Position numbers and translations under genes: made by a program. The notes beneath the pieces are model-generated. The model saw only the letters and a list, made by a program, of their open reading frames with translations, was not told the origin of the DNA and did no database searches. From Phorcus lineatus (lineage: Eukaryota > Mollusca > Gastropoda > Trochida > Trochidae), in NCBI GenBank assembly GCA_921293015.1, contig OV121092.1, positions 47,267,064 through 47,331,063 on the forward strand: 64,000 nt of DNA, given 5' to 3'. Shown here piece after piece: positions 23,781 through 35,400 of this stretch. Numbering within the stretch: position 1 is the first letter of the stretch; each line of letters starts with the position of its first letter.

Positions 23781-23955
23781 CAGGGATTTGGAAAGATAGA
23801 GGCCATGGGCCATTTTGCACATTGGATGAACAAATGGCCCATTCAAATTAGAGAGATTACCATTGATACTAATGGGAATGGCTCATTCAAAATTCTGAAA
23901 ATGACTAAATGCCCTGAAAATGGCCCATGGTCAAAGGTGTCTTTCCCAATCCCTG
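23781..23955. mobile_element. Short MITE, 175 bp, CAGGG termini, 6-bp target duplication
   Basis: The inverted ends are CAGGGATTTGGAAAGA on the left and TCTTTCCCAATCCCTG on the right. A second inverted block (GGCCATGGGCCATTTT and AAAATGGCCCATGG) lies inside. The element is flanked by GACATC on both sides. CAGGG termini recall hAT elements, but those usually make 8-bp duplications, so family assignment stays open. Confidence 0.65.
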
Positions 23956-26900
23956 GACATCAAGATTATGTTTCATTTAGGATGAATGTGTGCTTTTTTT
24001 TGTCAAATAAAAAAATCCTGACGCGACTTGAATATAATCATGTGTAAGATGTTTAAACTGGAGTGAGAAGTGATCATGATTTACATTGACAGTAATATCC
24101 CATCTGAATCTGTCTCCAACAAACACACCTTAACACTACTGTTTCATAAAGAGTACAGTCTTACATGAATCAAAGGCAAAGATCATAACATAGAAATGAC
24201 AATATTTAATTGCATCTGGTTACATGCAGTTTAGTTGTTGTGACAAACCTAGGACTAATTTAGAAATTAAATAGTTCTTTGGCATCTGCCCATTACTTTC
24301 ATAAGCCCCTATAACACCCTTTATTGTAATTTAGAATTTTTTTAATTTTATTTCCGCATCATTACTGTCCAACTAAATCATCTATTTGTCCACCTAAGAT
24401 ATCTATATGACTCCTATGCCATTGTGCATTCTGTTGACACTTCCAAAATGTATTTCTGATGATACAAATTAAGTGTTTTCCTTCCGCATCAATTTTTGCT
24501 CCAAGAAAAAGTAGAAATAAAGTCCTGTTGCCCTCATTACTGTTGAAAAAATGTGCCCTGAAAAACATTTGATTATTTTTATGTAGCCTAAAATGTTGTG
24601 TGATATGGGCCAAGTGTATAGACAGACAGACAGACAGATAATATTCAGGGAAGAGCTCTGCAGAACTGTACAACAAACATTGACTATTATTAATTCTGCG
24701 ATATTGCCAGTCATTGTTGGCCGAGCAGAACGTGGAGGGTGGGAAATGCAAATAAGAACATAAGATAATGTAAGCCTGTATAATAGATGCCATGCTACAT
24801 TACTTCAACAATGTTGCAGTGTCGCTGTGAGTTATGGCTATGTGTAGTTAACATCACTGAAAATTAGTTCCAACATGGTGGACATGAGTTGTCTAACAAT
24901 CACTTTGAACTGTGATAAGATTGTGTGTAGGAAATTGCGTAATACTTGGCTGACATGAAAGTTGCTCAATGCTGTAATATATTAAGCCTACCGTGTGATT
25001 TCTGAAGAAGAATTAAAAGGAAAATTAAGTCTTTTCAATGATTTCACATCAAGATAATTATGAGTAATAGTCTCTTATTTGAATTGAATGATTGCAATAA
25101 AAGTGTTTATCTTAAACTGAAGCCATACTATTTTCATGTTGGAGGATAGAAACAGGGAAGTTTGTTCTGTCTGATGAGTCACTCATATATATACTTCTAG
25201 TCATGCTCTCTCTGTAATCCTAGAGCTCTCACACAAGTGTCAATAGTTGTTAATGACTCACATATAATCAGGATATGAAAAACTTGAAGTCTTTAGTCAC
25301 AAACTTGTATTTCTTTTTAACATATATATTATTTCTCACAGAGTAAGCTTATCTTCATTCAAAATTGTCACAAATAATTCTGTATTTTTCATATTAGGGA
25401 AATAGTTAATTCATAACAATTTTATGAAATTCTCTATCAACACAAAAACCCCAAGAAATTGTTGGCTATGCTTATCAATACCATTTGTATTTTATTATGC
25501 TAAGTTTTCTTTGTGTTGACCAAGATTGTTTAAAGTTTGGTCATTGACCAAAAAATGAGTGATCCTTGAGTGCGATCCCCCTACCCACCCCCCTTTTAAA
25601 ATTCTTTCATCTGCCACTAGATAAGGGCTGTTTTTCGAAAGTTGCTGAACTTTCCTCTTTTGGCCAGTGTTCAGTGCTGAACAATGACCTCCAAGATGAA
25701 AATTGCTGTAAGTGTTAAATTTCATGATGGATAGATATTTGAAAAATGGTGCCCATGTATCACAAAGTGTGTTGAAATGATTCAGATTGTGGTTTATGGT
25801 TCAAATGTGGAGGGTTCTACATGTAAAGTGACAAGGAAGTGTTAGCCTCTCAGTCTGTGTCATCATCCACCTCACGTAACTGAACCCTGCTGACCGCTGG
25901 TCAATGGATCCTGGCTAATTAATCAGAGGGAATTAAGACTGTCATGTGAGGTGTTGTGCACATGTTATGAAATGACAATCGATGGTAGCACATTTTATCA
26001 ATCTGGATCAAGGCAATAATTCTTGCCTTTATTAACATGCAAATTATTAGTTATTCTTTAAAACTGCTTATGAGCTTATGAAGATGTTTTGAAGGGATGT
26101 TTAAAAGTCTCAAAGGTCTTTGGTTTGTCAAAAAAACACTTTAGAAATCTGTCTTTTAAAGCTGTATTTGAGATAAAAAGATTTCATAAAACATCATCAA
26201 CAGTCGTGACTTGTCAGTACCTTAATGTCCTTGGTTTTGCTCCCTGGAATCAAAGGTTAGAGAGGTTATGTACGTAATTCTTATTCAGGTGAAAAATAAG
26301 GGTTGATTGATAAAAAAGGCACAGTCATAGTGTTGTAATTTTTCACAAATTTGAGAAAAGGTTAAAAAAGCAAAATAAGGGCCATTTGTACTGTGGGTTA
26401 TTAGGGAAATGTCAATTGTGTGACCCCTTCAGCTTATCATCTGGGAAGAACATATGGATAAGAAACCATCCCAGGTGCTAGACCCACACAGGAAGTAGAT
26501 AGCTGTCCCAGGGTGTGGACACTGACTGATGACCCAGGATGTCTCGGAGCTGTTACAGTGAGAACTGTTGGGAGGTGTGGGTGCTTTATGATGGCTCAGA
26601 GTAAATAATTAACGACCTGTCATTAAGCTGTTGAATGTGCAGTATAACTGGAAACTGGAAATAATGAAGAGATGCACTGTAGTCCACCATATCTTTACTT
26701 TGTGACGACACATCATACCAAACCGTCTCAGATATCTACTCCTTGTTATCAACATTATGTTTGCAGCTGAGGTTTTCTATATTGAAAACAAAACAGTAAA
26801 CCTTTGAACTATTTAGATGTTACATATTTGTGCATGCAGCATAAAGTATTTATTTGATAGAATTTATTTTGTCAGATTGAATTTTATGATGATGGCAGCA

Positions 26901-27097
26901 GAGAGAACATGGCCCGATGCAACTAAAGCCATGTCTGTTTGATCAGTAGAAACCCATCTTGTAGAAGATACTCTGTAGACCAAACAATCCATCAATAAGA
27001 CATGCAGGGCGTGGTGAGGATTACGCTAAGAGCAGAAGGGTTAGTCAATTAAAGAGCTGGGACAGGACTACTGGTGTCTGTGTATTGAATGAAGGCA
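23956..27097. other. Long stretch without a recognised gene
   Basis: Open frames up to 143 codons (24362-24793, minus) are present but contain no motif I recognise. A short (ACAG)n tract lies at 24622-24642. This could be intergenic, or an intron of the plus-strand gene whose exons appear from 32417 on. Confidence 0.4.
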
Positions 27098-27105
27098 GTA
27101 TTTTG

Positions 27106-27681
27106 TAGGTGTGTCACAATACACAAGCCTCCCGATATGATACGTATTATGATACGTATCGCAATGCAGATTTCTCTTTCAAATTCAGAAGAGACTGTTA
27201 ACAGGTTAAACTATTACGACAATTTTCTGCATTTCTGAAGAACACTGTTATCTTAAATAAAGAAAAAAATGAACACACATTATTTATTAAATAAATAAGA
27301 AAAATCAAATGAGATGTTGTCACATGTCCACGTCAAGAAGATAACAGACTCAATTGAACAATGCCAAGAGCTTTAATTGAGAAGAAATTTATATTGAAAA
27401 ATTTATGTGTAGATTATTAGATATTTAGTTAACAAAACATTATAGTTGTTCATTGGTTTTTTTCAATTTGCTTTACAGGTAGTGCCTATTTGTTATACTT
27501 ACGTTTGACACATGTACTATTTGCCTCAAGGCCACTTATACACAAATAAAATCTGTCTGTCTATCTGTCTGTATTGATAGTTTGTGGAAATAGAATCGAT
27601 ACACTCAGAAACGTATAGTGTATCGTATCGCCAATTAGATGTATCGATACATCGCTACAATTGTGTATGGTGACACCCTTA
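27106..27681. mobile_element. Non-autonomous hAT-like element, 576 bp, perfect 8-bp target duplication
   Basis: The left end is TAGGTGTGTCACAATACACA. The right end read on the minus strand is TAAGGGTGTCACCATACACA. GTATTTTG is duplicated exactly at 27098-27105 and 27682-27689, matching the 8-bp duplication made by hAT transposases. The interior contains palindromic runs of ATACGTATC/GATACGTAT and TGTATCGATACA and a (TCTG)n tract, but no transposase. Confidence 0.85.
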
Positions 27682-27689
27682 GTATTTTG

Positions 27690-28445
27690 AATACAGGTTA
27701 GTTTATTAACATTATGATGAATCGTCACTATTGTCATATTTACCATATCTGCACATGCAGCCATCTACTTTGAATAAGTTGGCATATGGATATCATCAAA
27801 CAAACAGTTGGTTATATTTTAATTGTATGAAGCTATGGCCAGAAAAAATGGCTATTTTATGATTCTGACATTAGTACATTGGTAACACAATCTGCACTAT
27901 CACATATTCTCATGACCTTTATGGACTGAGTCCCTTTCTTGATTCCAGTACAGAGGTGGATACAGGAGTTTGTTTGGGAGCTATGACCTAGGGGTGTCAC
28001 AAGTAAAACTTTGGAAATGATTACTTTTGATTAAAAAAATGTGTTTTTGACTGAATTTTAGTTCCTTGCACTATACATTTTTTTTTTATTCTCTTACCAT
28101 GTATGACAATTTGACTCTCAGCATTTACTATGTTTGCACCCCTATTCTGGAAAGTGTGCCATATGACTTTATGTGAGCATTATTTCATGTCATATGAAAC
28201 AGTCTTCAGGAGGGCCTGTTTATTTCAATGTGAACTAGGCTACCAACCTGAGACTGTTTTATCATGTCTCTCTGTATCCTCTCTTCTATGTGCTCAACTA
28301 TTGATTGAAAGGAATTTTTTTTACAACCCTCAGATTTTTAGAGAAGCAAAACATTTCATACAATCAATCAAACAAGGAATTAAAGACAAATTAAAATCTA
28401 TTTTTTCATTAGTTCATTAGATTTTGTTAGTAATGGTCATGGCAG
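27690..28445. other. Intergenic or intronic DNA, no gene seen
   Basis: A hAT-like terminus motif (TAGGGGTGTCACAA at about 27991) is present without a matching partner and target duplication. A 96-codon open frame at 28130-28420 has no recognisable domain. Confidence 0.4.
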
Positions 28446-28850
28446 GGTTAGGGCTGGATATTTGACCAAATTTTGTGTGGTGATATTTTGCAATAATTAG
28501 CTCTTGTATTGCAATGATATAGCAATACAGTGAAACTACCCTATTCCCAAGTTGTTATGCTCTCTGTTCAGTTTTAATGGGCAACTCTAATATTGCAAGT
28601 GGGTTTCTATAAATAGATCAACGATTCAAATATTTGATCAGTTAATCAACTGATATTCTACTCATTTTGAATACACACCTGTTTCAACCTGCAACTTTAC
28701 CTTAGAACAAGTCATATCTGATTTATTAAATCTGTGTATTTCTATTCTTAGAGGTTTTATATTGCTAAAATGAAAATCATATTGCAATTATTATATTGCA
28801 CAGTTAATACCGGAATATACTGATATACCAATAATGTGTGACAGCCCTAC
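28446..28850. mobile_element. Possible hAT-type MITE remnant
   Basis: The left motif TTAGGGCTGGATAT and the right motif TGACAGCCCTACC could be degraded inverted ends. The interior is rich in ATTGCAAT/TATTGCAATA inverted motifs. No convincing target duplication is seen, so this is tentative. Confidence 0.3.
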
Positions 28851-29175
28851 CATTGATTCTCTATATAATGTGAAGGTGTTGCTATGGTTTTTAATGTAAT
28901 TAACTGGGCAGGTAATCTTACTACGACTAGTATCAGATTACTGATATTAACATGCTTATTATTTATATAGTTATTCAGGGACTGGATCTACGCCTTTTTG
29001 ACAGAATACTTATGGCCAAAAATCAATTTCATATCTTCTAAAAAAATTAAACCTTACAAATGTATGAGGTTTAACCTCATCTAGCCTGAAAAGCCGGATC
29101 CGCTTATGGCATGCCATGGCGTCAGTATGTTCGTCAATCTGTAAACCTTTTAGTATTTCATCTTCTTCTCAATAA

Positions 29176-30805
29176 CCATTGACTCAGGAAATCTGAAATT
29201 TGAAAGCTACCAATCACCAGCTACATTAACCACCGATCACCAGCTACCAATCACCTGTTACATTAAGCCTCACAGCTACCAATCACAAGCTGCATTAAGC
29301 CTCGTAGCTACCAATCATCTGCTACATTAAGCCTCACAGCTACCAATCATCTGCTACATTAATTAAGCCTCACAGCTACCAATCACCAGCTACATTAACC
29401 ACCGATCACCAGCTACCAATCACCTGTTACATTAAGCCTCACAGCTACCAATCACAAGCTGCATTAAGCCTTGTAGCTACCAATCATCTGCTACATTAAG
29501 CCTCACAGCTACCAATCATCTGCTACATTAAGCCTCACAGCTACCAATCATCTGCTACATTAATTAAGCCTCGCAGCTACCAATCATCTGCTACATTAAG
29601 CCTCACAGCTACCAATCACCAGCTACATTAAGCCTCGTAGCTACCAATCACCAGCTACATTAAGCCTCACAGCTACCAATCACCAGCTACATTAAGCCTC
29701 ACAGCTACCAATCACAAGCTAGTTTAAGCTTCGCAGGTACCAATCACGAGCTACATTAAGCCTCACAGCTACCAATCACAAGCTGCATTAAGCCTCGTAG
29801 CTACCAATCACCTGTTACATTAAGCCTCACAGCTACCAATCACAAGCTGCATTAAGCCTCGTAGCTACCAATCACCTGTTACATTAAGCCTCACAGCTAC
29901 CAATCACAAGCTAGTTTAAGCTTCGCAGGTACCAATCACGAGCTACATTAAGCCTCACAGCTACCAATCACAAGCTGCATTAAGCCTCGTAGCTACCAAT
30001 CACCTGTTACATTAAGCCTCACAGCTACCAATCACTAGCTACATTAAGCCTCACAGCTACCAATCACAAGCTGCATTAAGCCTCGTAGCTACCAATCACC
30101 TGTTACATTAAGCCTCACAGCTACCAATCACCAGCTACATTAAGCCTCACAGCTACCAATCATCAACTACATTAAGCCTCACAGCTACCAATCACAAGCT
30201 GCATTAAGCCTCGTAGCTACCAATCACCTGTTACATTAAGCCTCACAGCTACCAATCACCAGCTACATTAAGCCTCACAGCTACCAATCACCAGCTACAT
30301 TAAGCCTCACAGCTACCAATCACAAGCTAGATTAAGCCTTGCAGCTACCAATCACGAGCTACATTAAGCCTCACAGCTACCAATCACAAGCTAGATTAAG
30401 CCTTGCAGCTACCAATCACGAGCTACATTAAGCCTCACAGCTACCAATCACAAGCTAGATTAAGCTTCGCAGGTATACCAATCACTAGCTACATTAAGCC
30501 TCACAGCTACCAATCACAAGCTGCATTAAGCCTCGTAGCTACCAATCACCTGTTACATTAAGCCTCACAGCTACCAATCACCAGCTACATTAAGCCTCAC
30601 AGCTACCAATCATCAACTACATTAAGCCTCACAGCTACCAATCACAAGCTGCATTAAGCCTCGTAGCTACCAATCACCTGTTACATTAAGCCTCACAGCT
30701 ACCAATCACCAGCTACATTAAGCCTCACAGCTACCAATCACCAGCTACATTAAGCCTCACAGCTACCAATCACAAGCTAGATTAAGCCTTGCAGCTACCA
30801 AGCAT
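29176..30805. repeat. Minisatellite, ~32-bp unit, about 50 copies
   Basis: The unit is close to AGCTACCAATCACCAGCTAC followed by ATTAAGCCTCAC. Variants (CACAAGCTGC, CACCTGTTAC, CACCAGCTAC, CATCAACTAC, CACAAGCTAGATTAAGCC) recur in a fixed order as blocks of three to five units, so the array has higher-order structure. For example, near-identical stretches of ~250 bp at about 30047-30330 and 30495-30785 were duplicated as blocks. It is non-coding. Confidence 0.9.
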
Positions 30806-31215
30806 GAATTTATACTTTACTGGTAAGTGGCAAGGCTTCGTCAAGCCAGTGATGAAGACTGGCTCGAGTTATGCTTTGCAGGGAAAGAGCTCTGTTTTTT
30901 TAACTGCTGTTATTTGAGTGTTGTTTGAGATGACAAGAACTTTATAACAGTAATGATACACACTGAAAAAACCAAAGCTAGAATGCTGTTACACATTGTG
31001 TAAAGAGATTATGCTGTTGATTGAGTTACAGTTGTGATATGAGTGATGTCAGAATTACAATCTTTGTCCAATATATACAAGTGAGTATTTTATTAAAATC
31101 AGCAAGTAATAATTGAAAACTAAACTTGATAACTTGTAGAAGATATTGTTGTATGAAAACAAGCTATGCACTCTTTCATTCATCAGATACAAATAATCCA
31201 CAGGCTTCATAAAAC

Positions 31216-31516
31216 TGATATGAAGGAGACTGTTGTTTACTCTTCTCTGTCTGCGTAATGATATGAAGGAGACTGTTGTTTACTCTTCTCTGTCTGCGTA
31301 ATGATATGAAGGAGACTGTTGTTTACTCTTCTCTGTCTGCGTAATGATATGAAGGAGACTGTTGTTTACTCTTCTCTGTCTGCGTAATGATATGAAGGAG
31401 ACTGTTGTTTACTCTTCTCTGTCTGCGTAATGATATGAAGGAGACTGTTGTTTACTCTTCTCTGTCTGCGTAATGATATGAAGGAGACTGTTGTTTACTC
31501 TTCTCTGTCTGCGTAA
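31216..31516. repeat. Seven perfect tandem copies of a 43-bp unit
   Basis: The unit starts TGATATGAAGGAGACTGTTG and ends CTCTGTCTGCGTAA. All seven copies (301 bp) look identical by eye, which points to very recent expansion or an assembly artefact. It lies upstream of the first visible VOPP1/WBP1-like exon. Confidence 0.9.
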
Positions 31517-32416
31517 TGATCTTATCACTTGATCCAGCCAATTGATTATGATGTTAGCAACTGCCCAACAAGCCAATGATGCCATGACATGTGAGAATTA
31601 GGCGTGTTTGTTGACGATAATTAGAGACAGGTTTGTCGCCCAACAGAGACTTGATATAGATTGTGGAGGCATCACATGTCAGTGAGTGGCTGAAGGTCTA
31701 GTTATGACTTTCTGGGATAAAACCAAGCTGCCGTTCCTCCATGGAAACGTGAGTTTTTGATGATTAAACCACTTCAGATTTTAGTTGTGCGTCTTAATTA
31801 CCTAAAACTTGTGTCTATTTATAAGATGTTTTATTGCATTACACTCTTAGATTCCTGCTAGGTTTCACATGGAGTTGATATAGCCCTTGATGTTTTATCA
31901 AAACCTTGTTCAGAAAACATTACTTTTGACCTGTGAGATAATGATGATCTATTCTTTAACCTGATCGTCCATATCTCCAGCTGTGTAACCTACAATGGCA
32001 TATACTTGTATTAAGTACTTTTTATGGTGACTGTAATTCTTTCTTGTTTGATTGTGCTGTTTTATTAGACCTCCTTAGAATTTCCATACTAATCTGTAAT
32101 AATAGCCTCAATACGTCCAGATTATGACCCCAATAGTATACTTTCTCCTCGGGTCCACTGGGTCCGTATGTATCAACATCCTCAACGTTACCTCAACGGT
32201 TCAGGTTGCTTCAACCAAGCCTCTTTCTGAAGTTTGCTTCATTTCAGTGTTAAGGCGGCCAGTTTTTCAAACCCACAAAAATAGGCGGAAAACCTATCTC
32301 TTTAAACCTTACCTCCATTAATTTGTATATGCACCTTATGTCATCATATCATGATCATTATTATTATGAATTGATTACATTACATTATATTTAACTTTTG
32401 TCTCTTTTTGTTTAAG
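31517..32416. other. Probable upstream intron of the VOPP1/WBP1-like gene
   Basis: No exon could be firmly identified. The missing signal-peptide exon of the gene that continues at 32417 must lie here or further upstream. A GTGAGT donor after ATGGAAAC near 31748 is one weak candidate. Confidence 0.35.
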
Positions 32417-35400
32417 GTTCTGGGAGAAGACTGTGGAAATGATATACAGTAAGTACTCTAGCAGAAAGCCAGTGCAGCCACTTCAGGACGAAGAGCCATC
32501 AATGATTCTTGGTCATTAGTATTTCATTTACACAAATAACTTGCAGTCCTTTACCGTAAGGGTGATCGTTGTACATTTATGAATCAAATGTGAGCTTTTA
32601 TGTCTCCATACAATTGACAACGCCAGGATATTGTCTTTAGCCATCAATCTCATAAAAATAAATGAAATATGTCCTCATCTGGCGTGGAAGATAGAATAAA
32701 AGTATTAACAAATCTATAAGAAGACTAGAATGCTTGATGTGGAATCACCTTTCATGTTATTCAAGATTTAGTTGAGATTGAGATGCAGGCCTACCAAGGT
32801 AACGGATGAAATAACCTCCAAATGGATCAAATAACCGCACAAATGGATTAGATAACCTCCAAAACGGTACTAATAACCTCGTACACGGTATTAATAACCT
32901 CAAAACGGAATGAATAACCTCAAAACGGAACGAATAACCTCGCGTTAGCGCAGCGCATCTCTACGATCTACCCGGTTTGACTGAAGGCGCCCAGTCTTTT
33001 GTTTTTGTTTGTACGCTCGCGACGCTGAGGAAGATCGATGCTCGAGAGAACTGAACGCTGCAGGTAAGTGAATTTCAAGTTTCCTGTCCATATGGACTCG
33101 TGACCTAATACTAATTTTATTTAAACATTGAGGTAAATAATGTAAAAATGACTTGGAAAACTGTATTTTTTCACAAAAGGATACATTTCTTCCCTATTTG
33201 CCTAAATTACGTATACCTTGTTAGCGTGCCACAACGCAGTTGCCTTTGATGAAACGGGGCTGCAATCACGAGTCACATATTTCATTTATTTAGTTCTATT
33301 GAATTAGACCAGGAATTAAATATGTAATATCAAGATAAAGTGATCACACGAATTGAATAAATTCGATGCACATACTTTCCACTACTAGTACGTGTATAGC
33401 GGCGATAATGGACACAGCTACAAACCTTATAATTTTATTAATGAATGTTAACGAAGTATTTTATTTTTTCATACATATCTTGAATTTAATTTAATTTAAT
33501 TTAATTTAATTTCAGATACTTTCTAAGAAGAGTGTATTCAACAAAGTCCTTGTCATTGGCAGTGTTTTTAGGTATGTTAATGAATAAAAAATACATGTCT
33601 GCACATTTTGAAGCACATGACTAATAGCCTTTAACTTTATATGATTATCTATAAATTCTCCTGAATTTTGTCAATATAAATGATATAATGAAAAAGTATT
33701 GCCTTATGGTAACTGAGGATAAGACTAGTTTTTACAGTGCCTACAATAATTTTTTGAATAATAATAATTATGAGTATTTGTGATCATTTTAATCATTTAT
33801 TGTTGTAATTACAATTTTTTTCACAATTTCAACTCGTAGATATCACATACTGTTTTTTTAAATATATTTTAGATTATATGATAATACATAAGGACATGTA
33901 ATAATAATAACCATATTATGGAATATAGATTATTACATTCATTACATGCTGGCATATATAATAAATCTAATTAATTAATTAATTTCATTAAGGAAAGGAG
34001 TGTTACCATATCACAATACAACATTGATTAGTATAAAAAAAATTATTTAAATGTTAGAATTTATTTTACTGCTTTGAGTGAATATATAATTTGTAAAAAG
34101 ACAATGTCAAGTGCACATATAATGTTTGAGTTTTGGAAGTTAGATGTCACTGTCAAGTTATGGATATTTATGTTATTTTTCAGATAATAAACCAATATAA
34201 GAGATGGGGTATCCCGAGGCAAAATGTTGACCAAAACAAGGATTAATATATTGATATCCTTGAAGATGTGAGTATCTACATAAAATTCCTTAAGAAAAGA
34301 AGTGTTGAACAGTCACTGAATTCTATGTCACACATGAATTTGAATGAAGTTATATGGTAAATAAACCTAAACGTATGAATTTAATTTCATCAATTTTAAG
34401 TTATTACTTGTGTGATGATATAGTGAAGATTATTTGTTAAAGACTGCACTATGAGTGAATTAATTTTACATTTTATTTGTTAAAGAATTATATAATCAAG
34501 CACTTAATATTCACTTTCAAACTCTCATGATTACTGTATTCTATCATTTTAATGTTTAATTACAACCGTAATATTTTGTTTTTCAGTTTGATTGATTAGT
34601 GTTCAGTTCATGATGCTGAACATGGGGGACCTATTGACGTGGAGCACTGTCTGCATGAATGAAGCATCTCAAGACGATGATGTCCAAATAAATGTGAGTG
34701 TCATTATAATACTGGTACATTAAACAACACTGACATTAAAAACAAGTGATTATGGCATGGCCCATCGTCCGTAAACTTTTCACAATTTTGACAAAAATTA
34801 CACCCTCAAGAATTGCTCTACACCCAAAGTTGAAATCTCAATGCTCCACAGTGTTTGAAAGCAGAATATATATCAAACTTCTTATATTTCTTAGGTACCA
34901 ACCTGTCATAAACATCATATTAATGGAAGTCATAAATTCATAGAAACAGTGAAATTTTGTAATTACTAGTAATTTTTCAAAAACATAATGAAAGCTCAAC
35001 TTTGTCAGTTTATGAAGTTATTTGTTTAATTCTTGAATTTTCATTTTCATGTCTTTTACCTAATACAGTTAATATTGAAATACTGGTGAGCTACAAGTAT
35101 TGTCTGACTCATAAATTCTAAAGCAATCATCTGATTTGACAAAATTTGGTAAAGAGACACCAAAAGACGGTATCGTCCCAAAATACAGAATTCCCAAAAG
35201 ACAGAAAGCTTAAAACAACACTTTTCATGGTTGACAAATTATGTCTAACATGGGTTATTTTGAGATAAAAGAAGACAAAAAATTCCAAAAAAAGGCAGAA
35301 AAAATCACCTTTAAAATACAACAGTAGTCTATTTTTTTCTCTTGATGGATGATAATTACATATAAATATACTATATAATGTGAAGCACCATTTTATTCAT

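Noticed and set aside
27991-28850. A full hAT element from TAGGGGTGTCACAA (27991) to TGACAGCCCTA (28850)
   Set aside because: The flanking 8-mers do not match and the ends pair poorly. Only a tentative inner remnant was listed.
29176-30805. A repeat-protein gene or CRISPR-like array
   Set aside because: The 32-bp unit is not a multiple of three, frames are broken by stops and no spacers exist.
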